From Sphaerolaimus hirsutus (lineage: Eukaryota > Nematoda > Chromadorea > Monhysterida > Sphaerolaimidae), in NCBI GenBank assembly GCA_964036195.1, contig OZ038453.1:14359206-14423205 (forward strand): a DNA stretch of 64,000 nt. Reading direction: 5' to 3'. Below, one piece after another: positions 55,846 through 64,000 of this stretch (positions are counted from its first letter, which is position 1; each line of letters begins with the position of its first letter). The notes beneath the pieces are model-generated. The model was not told where the DNA came from, did not search any database, and saw only the letters and a list, made by a program, of their open reading frames with translations. Both the position numbers and the translations under genes were made by a program.

Positions 55846-57270
55846 CCGTATTTCCTCGAAATACCCCAGCGGGTTTATTTTTTCGGAGTGAGAATTTTGA
55901 AGGGGGTTAAACAAGGGGGGTATATCGAGATTTTTTATTTGAGATTTCGAGATTTGGTATTTTTAACTGCCAGTACTAATGTGCTGTTTTCTGACTTATG
56001 CAGACGTAGAAAAATGCAACAATAAGCACCATGTAAATATAAGAGTATATAGTCTTACCGTACATCCTCGAATAAGTCCCCCGGGGAGTTATTTTTTCGT
56101 CAGAAGTTTTTGAGGGGGAGTTATTCGAGAGGGGGAGTTATTCGAGGGGGAGTTATTTTTTCGTCAGAATTTTCAGTAAAATGTATGATTAATTTACTGC
56201 ACAAATGGGGTAATATTGGTAACATAAATCATTTGTAGGAATACAAAATTCGCAATTCAAGCAGTGAAATCAATATTTGTGAACTCTAGCTGCAAAGTAA
56301 TACATATATTTACAAATTAAATACATAAAAGTTTTTTGTAAATGTGACATTCGAGGGGGGGAGTTTATTTTTCCTCGTGCTCACAAGAGGGGGACTTATT
56401 CGAGAGGGGGGGTTATCTGAGAGGGGGGACTTATTCGAGGAAATACGGTACATGAGTACGTAGACGGTATAAACCCTGTTCTCACACAACACAGTCATTG
56501 TTTTTAACGTGTGTTCTGCGTTGCCCGGACAACAAACCGCACCTTTTGTCATTTACACTCAATTACGGACAGGGGTCTCCTAGGGGGGGGGGCTGCCCCC
56601 CCAAATCGGCCAGCTATCTATCTATCCCGGAGGTCGCTCAGCTATCTATCTATCTCGTGGCAAAATTTTTGGCTACTACCCCCAAAGACCCCCCCCCCCC
56701 AAATCGCTCAGCTAGACAGACAGATATCTGGAGTCGTTTTTGAGAAATTTTGCCCCAATTTTCGCTCAAAATCACAAATTTTCGCACCTTTTAATAGTTT
56801 TTCACCTTCAAAATCGTGCTTTCCGGCTATATACATGGTTATATACCAATTTTTAGCCATTTTATACCTACTTTTGGCTACTTTTAACTGATTATTAGCG
56901 ATTTTTTCCCCTTTCTGCCTTTTTAACCTTGAAAAAGCATATATATTGTGCCCCCGCCAGCTCCCCCCCAAAGCCCCACCCCCCCAGAAAAAATTTCAGC
57001 TATCTATCCCTCCGGAGGAGCGATTTGCTATCTATCCAGCCCCCGCGAGGGCCAAAATCCTGGAGACCCCTGATTTCGGGGGCGGGGGGTATTTCCAGGG
57101 GGGTTCGAGGGGGAAGGGGGTCAAGGAGGGGGGTTTCGGAGGGGGGTTCAAGGGGGGTGGGTTCGAGGGGGGGGGGGGTATTTCGAGATCTGAAACTCAA
57201 AATCTCTGAAAAAGACACAGTATTTCCTCGAAATAACCCCCGGGGGGGGTGGTCAGAGTGCAAATAGAGC
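55846..57270. mobile_element. compound of CCGTATTT-group elements and a CAGGGGTCTCC foldback
   Basis: Starts at CCGTATTTCCTCGAAATACC after TA. A CCGTACATCCTCGAATAAGT subfamily element is nested at about 56061-56447. A CAGGGGTCTCC foldback is nested at 56570-57072. G-rich CGAAATACC arms continue to about 57270. The right outer tip is not clear. Confidence 0.55.
56570..57072. mobile_element. CAGGGGTCTCC foldback element
   Basis: Tips CAGGGGTCTCC and GGAGACCCCTG, with near-match flanks ATTACGGA and ATTTCGGG. The arms carry CAGCTATCTATC words. Solo tips of the same kind are at 572-595 and 7608-7627. Confidence 0.65.
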
Positions 57271-57386
57271 GTACATCGAGAGAGGGGGTATTTCGAGGGG
57301 GTTATTAGTTCGCCTGAATTTTTTGAACTCGCAGTATTTTTGGTCCTTGTCACATAGAAAAATGCAACAATAACCAACATGTACAA

Positions 57387-58216
57387 CAGAATTGTACAAA
57401 TACTGGTATTTTTAGAAAACGTAAACGTAAATGTAAATACCTTTTTCAACTCAAAAGTATAAATACTAAAACGTAAGGTATTTTTAAAATACTGGGGAAA
57501 ACATAAAATAAAACGTAAACGTAAAAATTATATTAAGTGCTTCCGCAATCAGAGACTACAAAAAACGCAATGTTTTTTTTTACAACATGTTGGATGTTCA
57601 TATGATCTCCATCGACATTTTCTGCTTACCTGTATTTTATATATATATTTAGAATGATGGGATCGGGATATTGAATTGGGATTGGAGTTGACATTTTGCG
57701 TCGTTGTCAACTAGTGGGTGTAGGGCCATAAGGTGCTAATTCCGTCACAGGAGAACTAAAAAAAATTTATGAGTGAGAAGTAATGGCAGGTTGAAAGGCA
57801 AGTAAAAATTGAAAGAAAAGTAAATTTGAACGTGAAATGGCAAGTACAAAGACTAATGGCCAGTCATGAAAAAACACTCAAAATGACTTTCTATTTGCAT
57901 TTCAGTTCTCCCTCACAAAAATAATTTCCTTCAACTTTTTACTTTTCACTTACAAATTGGTGTTTGAGTTCTCCAATTGCAAGATTAGAACTTCTCAACA
58001 TTAGAACATGTTGAACTAATCATAATACACTACATTTGTCAAACAATACGGTTCCGTGTAGCATATTTTTACGCTTTCTCTGGTACCCGGGTAATTGTGC
58101 CAGGAAAACGTAACAAAGCGTAATGGTATTTTTGGAAAGCGTAAATGTAAACGTAAGTATAAATACCCGAATAACAGGGTATTTCGGGTAACCGTAAATA
58201 CGTTTTCGCAACTCTG
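57387..58216. mobile_element. AAACGTAAA-arm hAT-like element
   Basis: Ends CAGAATTGTAC and TTCGCAACTCTG, flanked by ATGTACAA and ATGTAGAA (7 of 8 match). The arms are AAACGTAAACGTAAATG words. Another palindrome (57726-58010, TGCTAATTCCGTC tip) is nested inside. Confidence 0.75.
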
Positions 58217-58332
58217 ATGTAGAAGAGTCTATCAACTTTTTTAAGTACATATGTAGATGGTATAAGCCCTGTCCTTTTTGAAAGTAAATACGTGAGTAAA
58301 GAAAACGTGTTTTAAGGGGACATTTAAACGTA

Positions 58333-58749
58333 CCGTATTACCTTGAATTATCCCCCCCTTGAATTAACCCCCCCTCGAATTAACCCCCCTCAAAATGGGC
58401 TGGGGAAATAATAAACCCCCCCTCGAAATACCCCCCCCCTTCGGAATGATGTACGTCATGTACATAATAAATACGTCATGTATGCAATGTACATGATGTA
58501 TATTGCTGTTAATTTGTATTGCAGCTACACATAGACTAGTTTGTGTAGCTAATCTACGTTTTTATGTCCAAATATACCCTGTTTGGACACATTTATTACC
58601 TGTTTTGGGTATGCAAATGCCTACTATTTACTACGATCCTTACGAAAATTTCTGACGAAATAATAAACCCCCCCTCGAATTACCCCCCCCCCCTCAAATT
58701 TTGCTGGCGAAATAATAAACCCCCATGGGGGTATTTCGAGGTAATACGG
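58333..58749. mobile_element. CCGTATTACCTTGAATTATCCCC element, TA-flanked
   Basis: CCGTATTACCTTGAATTA and inverse GAGGTAATACGG, TA on both sides. The arms carry CGAATTAACCCCCC words. Confidence 0.78.
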
Positions 58750-59885
58750 TATTCATTTGAAGAGAAAATGTAATTTTGATAGACGGAAAGTGACAAACAT
58801 GGGGACATTTTTGTGAGAAATACTTATCAGTTGAAAAAACACATCTTTGATGTATTTATCCCAGCCTGGGATTCCCAGGGTTACAATTGAAAAAAGCTTA
58901 CTTTAGCGTTTGCTGTGATAAAAATACTCACTTACATTTTCCTAGAAAAACAGTATTTTACCCACCTTTTACTGAGTGTAAAAGCAAAAAAAAATTACGT
59001 TTTCTGTATTCAGTCATTAGTAAAAAAAATACTTAAAATCTACTTTAAAATGAAAATTCAGTACTTTTAACAACTCTGGTCAGATAGCCTAAACTTGGTG
59101 GCTGTGTAGTGGCAAAAATCACATTCACACTCCATTCATGTGTTTACTCCCCCTTGAACTCTCAAATTTTTCGTGGGCAGTGATCGATTAGGTAGATGCG
59201 ATCAATTTTTGTGTAAAGATTTGTAAAAACACTCAACTCAATATGAAGGATGATCAAATACCATATTTACGATAAAAGTGAAACATTACACTGTGCATAC
59301 CCGCCATGCCTATGGTGAAAAAGGATAGAACCAGTTTAGAGACGTCTGCAAGTTTCAACTTTTTATGGAAAGACATCACTAATCCTAGTGATGGCAAGAA
59401 GGATCAAAGTACGTTCAGTGTTTTCGTATAAATATATTTACACAGCACACTCACAATTGTGTGTACTGTGGACGTGGTGTTGAGAGGTGTTTTCCCGATT
59501 TTGTGCATGATTTACTTTTGCAATCGCGGAGACGCAGAAAATTCTAGTTTTTTTCTCTCAAAGAATCAAACAAAATTTGAACAAAACGCCAAAAAAAAGT
59601 TACATATGATTATTGGCTGAATCACTGGATTCAAGTGTCCATTACAAATATTTTTTTGACATTTTCTTAAAATTGAATCAATTTTTTAAATGTTAGTTGA
59701 CACCCACTGACACTTTTTAAAAGTGAACTGGCGCTGTGCAGTGGCCAATTTTTCCAGTATTTTCACATCACTACACTGTCTGTCTGGACTGGATGTAAGG
59801 TATCAGCATAGGTAACGTGAAAGAACATTTGAACGTTGTTTACACCCAATACAGTGTATAGCGATAGAGTGCGAAATGAGTACTA
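58750..59885. other. non-coding stretch, one decayed AAACGTAAA-type end
   Basis: The words TACGTTTTCTGTATTCAGTCAT and TTTTAACAACTCTG near 59000-59080 are the right arm and tip of the AAACGTAAA family. The remainder shows no feature I recognise. Confidence 0.4.
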
Positions 59886-59889
59886 AGTG

Positions 59890-60165
59890 GTGATGGAAAT
59901 GCGCCAGTAAAAATGTACTTTTAAAAAAAGAACCACGCTTTTTTTAAAAGTACTATGGCACCATTGACGCCATACATAATTGGCGACTTTTGGCGCCAAT
60001 GTTTTTGGCACCACCTTTTTTGAGTGGGCGCTGCGCCTAGCGCATATGATCATGCACCAAGGGCGCTCTGTATAAAGATGGCTCACTCAAGCCACCGAGA
60101 GAACCATAGAAAGGGCAGTTCAGCGCCAATGGCGTGACGCCATTTGGCGCCCACAAATGGCGCCA
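59890..60165. mobile_element. GGCGCCA-type MITE
   Basis: Left tip GTGATGGAAATGCGCCAGT, right part GGCGTGACGCCATTTGGCGCC, and inner AAAAGTAC hairpin words. Same group as 16299-16496, with degenerate tips. Confidence 0.5.
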
Positions 60166-60320
60166 GTCCGTCAATACTACTCTGGGGGTGACAGGGTAGT
60201 CACGGAAATGTCATTTAACATCTATCCAGTTCTTCCACTACTGAACAGCAAATTTTTTGCTTATTAATTCACCATATTCTGACAATAACCAAAGTCTAAC
60301 AATCATTAGTGAATTTCTAT

Positions 60321-61243
60321 CAATGATGGCAAAAACACACATATTAAATACGGAAACTCATTGAGTTTCTGTGTTTTTGTTTAACACAGAAACACGGAAA
60401 CTCAAGAATTTTGAAAAACACAGAAACTCAAATGAGTTTTTTTTTGGAGAACACGGAAACATGGAAACACAGAAAATACAGAAATGTTTTTTGAGTTTTT
60501 TTATCCAAGCAATTGAAGGCACATGATTTGAACTGAACAATGTGTGTAGGTGCACACATAAGGACTAAGGTATGCATGTATGTATAGTATGTAAATATGT
60601 ACATAGTATCCAAGTTTAACGATGAAATAAGTATCCGAAAAATAATGGTGTCCGCATTTCCTGGTGGTGTCGACAATATTAGGGACTGTGATCAAAGTGC
60701 TGAGGAGTGTCCACCAGGGTCTGCTAGCTCACACAATTGAGCTGAGGGCTCCTCACCTCCCAAGCTGTCAAAGGTATTTATTATTATTATTTGACAATGG
60801 GATTCAGGGCCCTACCCTTTTGCAGAGTTTCGCCCTTCCCAGGTTACAAATCAATTCCTAGCTGAAAGTGTCAGCCGCATGTATCGAGTAGTCAAATATT
60901 TGATATTTCCGAAGTCTATCTGTCATGATATTAGTCAGGTATTAGTCACCCATTTGGAACTACCTCCAGTGAACTTATGAAAATTTTCCAATACATGACA
61001 AAACGTATGCAAAACCAATATTTGATAAGAAAACCACTGTTTCAACAGTAAAATGCTGTAAAATGCAACTTTTTATAAAACAACTTGAGTTTTTACAAAA
61101 AAACTCAAGTTTTTTCAAAAAACACAGAAATAAAACACAGAAACTCTATTTTTTTTTGTGAAAAAACTCAAAACACAGAAATTCATTTTTGAAAAACTCA
61201 AAATACAGAAAGTGTTTTTATTTTGAGAACTCACCCATCGTTG
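60321..61243. mobile_element. hAT-like element with AACACAGAAACTCA arms
   Basis: Ends CAATGATGG and CCATCGTTG, flanked by ATTTCTAT and ATTGCTAT (7 of 8). The arms repeat AACACAGAAACTCA and CACGGAAACTCA words. A non-repeated core at about 60560-60960 contains an open plus-strand frame (60664-60861) of unknown origin. Confidence 0.72.
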
Positions 61244-61259
61244 ATTGCTATGGCACTAG

Positions 61260-62700
61260 TGATACAAACCAGGACTAATGTTGCCAGTGAAAAATTGTCA
61301 CACACTTTAATTTTTGTCACATATGTGTAGAAAACAATCATTTTTTTCTTCTTCCTTCTAGTCTAATATAAGAGTTAGTCTAGTAATTTCAATCATACTT
61401 TCTCACTGAGCATTAAAAGGATTATGTTAGTATATACTGTATATCCTCAAATAAGACCCCATTTGAATAACAACCCTCTCTTGAATAACTTCCCCTCAAA
61501 AACTTTGACAAAAAATTAGCTCCAGCCACTTGAATAACTCCACCCTCTGGGTGAAAAAGATGCTGCAAAATTTACAAAAATGATTGATGAAAATACAAAA
61601 GAATGTAAATGTATGTGCTGACCGTGGTGGTTTCTTATAGCGGAGAATACAGAGATTTGATTTTTAAGTATTTCTTGCATATTTATCCATAATTATTTAT
61701 CATGTTACTTAGATCATTTCATAGAAAATATTTAATATACAACATATTTCATAAATTATTTTGAAGGTTTATTGAGAATATTTAGGTTGAAAGGTCGATT
61801 ATGTTATGTTATGTTTATGAAGACAAAATTAGGCTCATTTGATACACCATTATTTTCTGGTCAATAAAATATATATATATTTACATAGTTTACTTGAAGT
61901 TTGAGAAAGTTTACCATTTGCCATTATTAACCTCTGTTCAGAAGTATCATTAAGGTACAGCCCAGCGCGCAACATATTTAGTTAAATTTGTCCCCTGTTC
62001 ACATAAAGTATTTTGCATATTTTATATGTAGAATTTGACACTGAACACAATTATGATATCCATTAAGTCCAATTAATTCATCTCATTATTTTGTTACCTT
62101 GTTATTTGATTACCATTATTTGATTACATTAAATTACCCTCAATTGAATCCTAAATTTCACAATTATCAATTCTATGTTACAGGAAGTGATTATTTGAGT
62201 TTCCTACACATCTACTTCGCTCATATTATGTAGGATCATTTACACTACTATTTGTAGTTTTCATTACTACCAAATTAGTTTCCAATTTGCATCAATGCCC
62301 ACTTTTGACAAATTGAATAGATAAGCAGAAAGCGCTAGTTTGCCGATTTCTTCACCCCACAAGATTTATGGCTTCCTCCATCCCAATTTGTACTTGGTAT
62401 TTACGTACCGTATATGTAGGAATGTGTGTGCACTATGCAAGCCAACTGTCTTGGTAAAATGTACTGCATTTTGTTCATTATAATTGTAAGATTACTGTCA
62501 ATTGTATATTGATACAATTTTCCATGTTTCTACAACTTTTGGACTTTTTACTTCACTCTTTACTTCTGATATTCTGACACTTTGAAATAACTAGATAGAA
62601 TTATCCCCACATTGGATACTGGCAATAGAAACTTTAAGTAGAAAAGCTTGCCTGAGTCAACTTCTGTATTAAAATTGTGCTGTTTCTAATCGACAGTAAA
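61260..62700. other. AT-rich stretch without recognised gene
   Basis: A single eroded CTGTATATCCTCAAATAAGACC end lies at about 61437. A (TGTTA)n-like tract lies near 61802 and a (TA)n tract near 61870. No exon was recognised; it may be an intron. Confidence 0.4.
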
Positions 62701-62704
62701 GTAC

Positions 62705-62869
62705 CTGAAACAACTTTGAAACCCCTCTTTTCACAATCCACAAACTTATAAAATTGGCTGTCGGCAAGTGAATGTTTTGGCTCCAACAAAATCCAACCAC
62801 TACAAAGACCGTCGCTCATTACGTTCTTGCAGTTGCCTGAATTGGTGGCAGAGGTTGCTGAATTTGGTG
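62705..62869 (-). CDS. Cys-rich extracellular-type exon, possibly chitin-binding-like
   Basis: A 165-nt open stretch on the minus strand with an acceptor-like GAAG preceded by pyrimidines and a donor TTTCAG|GTACTT. It reads NCKNVMSDGLCSGWILLEP and SQFYKFVDCEKRGFKVV. The FYKFVDCEKRGF part recalls peritrophin-A chitin-binding domains, and the Cys spacing could also fit a CUB start. Relation to the CUB gene is unknown. A weaker coding-like stretch (EIEYLPAPTIDG) lies at about 63045-63115. Confidence 0.35.
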
Positions 62870-63500
62870 CTTCATCACAATGTATGGCAGCAACAGTAGA
62901 TAAATGGCATGTACACAGTGTAAGATAAATTCAAAGAATTGATAAAATTCAAAATCTAGTTTTGGAAAAATTCTAAATTTGGACAAGTAATTATAAAAAT
63001 ATGCTTGAGTATTTGGCATGTTGACTGATAAACAGTTAACATTTCTCCAGATGTTTTGCCATCAATAGTTGGGGCTGGAAGGTATTCAATTTCACTTGCA
63101 ATTGCACAGGCATAAAGATGCCATAGTCCTAACTCTCAGTATTCGATGTCAACACATCACTTTTAAGGAACAATGGAACCCTAAAAATTGTTGGGTGAAT
63201 GTTTATTGAGTACCAACCAAGCGATTCACCAATAAGCATATGATAATTTGTTGTTTTCACTAAATTGCATAATTCAGAAACCATATGTCAACAGTGACAT
63301 CAGTAGTGTAAGAACGCGATGGATGTTCAATGAACTCTGTTTACCATTTTAGCCTTAAACTCTCAGAAACCATACAGCGAAAATCAAATAAAGGTAAATT
63401 TCTGCAGGTCATTTAGTTGCTGTCCTAACAAATGTAACAGAAACATAAATGTCAATTTATTCACATCTATGTGGAAAAGTTTGTGGTATACGGACAATTA

Positions 63501-63877
63501 CCGTATTTGCTTGAATAATCCCCCCGGGGAATTATTATTTCGTCAGACATTTTTGAGGGGGGAACTATTCGAGGGGGAATTATTCCAGGGGGGGGGGAAT
63601 TATTATTTCGTCACAATTTTCAAGCATGTTTCTATCAACTCATTTCACGAAATATGCTTCATAAACATAATAACGTGTCATTTTTGTTAAAATTAGGTAC
63701 AACAAATTAATCAAATCTTTAAAGGGGGGATTATTCAAGGGGGAATTATTATTTCCTCACTCGTCTTACAGGGGGGGGATTATTCGAGGGGAAATTATTA
63801 TTTCCTCACTCGTCTTACAGGGGGGGTTATTCGAGGGGGGAATTATTCATGGGGGGAAACTATTCAAGCAAATACGG
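63501..63877. mobile_element. CCGTATTTGCTTGAATAATCCCC element, TA-flanked
   Basis: CCGTATTTGCTTGAA and inverse TTCAAGCAAATACGG with TA on both sides. The arms carry GGGGGAATTATT words, with an internal duplicated block TTATTATTTCCTCACTCGTC. Same subfamily as 45098-45394. Confidence 0.8.
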
Positions 63878-64000
63878 TAATTGGTATGAAGCGTGTTTGG
63901 TTGCCAAATGTGTCAGAATTACATGAATGATAACGCTTTGCATTTGCTACTGCACCATAAAAAAGTACCTCGCGCAAATACACACGAGTGACGTTTCGCT

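Noticed and set aside
60664-60861. Plus-strand frame (65 codons) in the core of the 60321-61243 element
   Set aside because: No domain, splice context or family resemblance was seen. I cannot support a gene call.

Overview
This window is invertebrate metazoan nuclear DNA. It has spliced genes with short exons and GT-AG introns, animal-specific gene families (a Ral exchange factor, a NIMA-family kinase with RCC1 repeats, a multi-CUB extracellular protein) and a very heavy load of small inverted-repeat transposons. I cannot name the species.

Three protein-coding genes can be read. (1) Positions 61-13384, plus strand: a complete RALGPS-type Ral guanine-nucleotide exchange factor in 14 exons, predicted 685 residues, with every splice phase consistent. 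(2) Positions 16583-24167, plus strand: a NEK9-type kinase with C-terminal RCC1 repeats and a short coiled coil, in 17 exons, predicted 904 residues. (3) Positions 24651 to at least 52464, minus strand: the C-terminal part of a large cubilin-like protein with at least six CUB domains. Its introns are packed with transposons, and it converges tail-to-tail on the NEK9 gene about 480 bp away. A further Cys-rich minus-strand exon at 62705-62869 may belong to the same gene or to another.

The rest is nearly all mobile DNA. One large group has 8-bp target-site duplications (TSDs) and TIRs such as TAGGGT or CAGGG, which suggests the hAT superfamily. Its arms are built from short repeated words, with a different word in each family: TCGATATCG, CGGAAAACGG, GCGCTTTTTT, GGTGCCCAAGTA, TTTCGAA, AATAAAAT, AAACGTAAA, AACACAGAAACTCA. 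A second group has TA duplications and TIRs CCGTATTTCCTCG. A third has TA duplications and TIRs TACTCGGCGGAC. Elements are often nested. The deepest nest, at 10245-12443, holds four elements, each with an 8-bp duplication.

The most striking observation is a pair of elements at 41358-43301 and 49330-50981. Each is a hAT-like element with exact 8-bp duplications and CGGAAAACGG arms, and each carries a piece of a BEL/Pao retrotransposon reverse-transcriptase gene. A DNA transposon appears to have captured retroelement coding sequence and moved it at least twice.

Exon boundaries come from reading frames, splice dinucleotides, phase and remembered family architecture. No transcript evidence was available.
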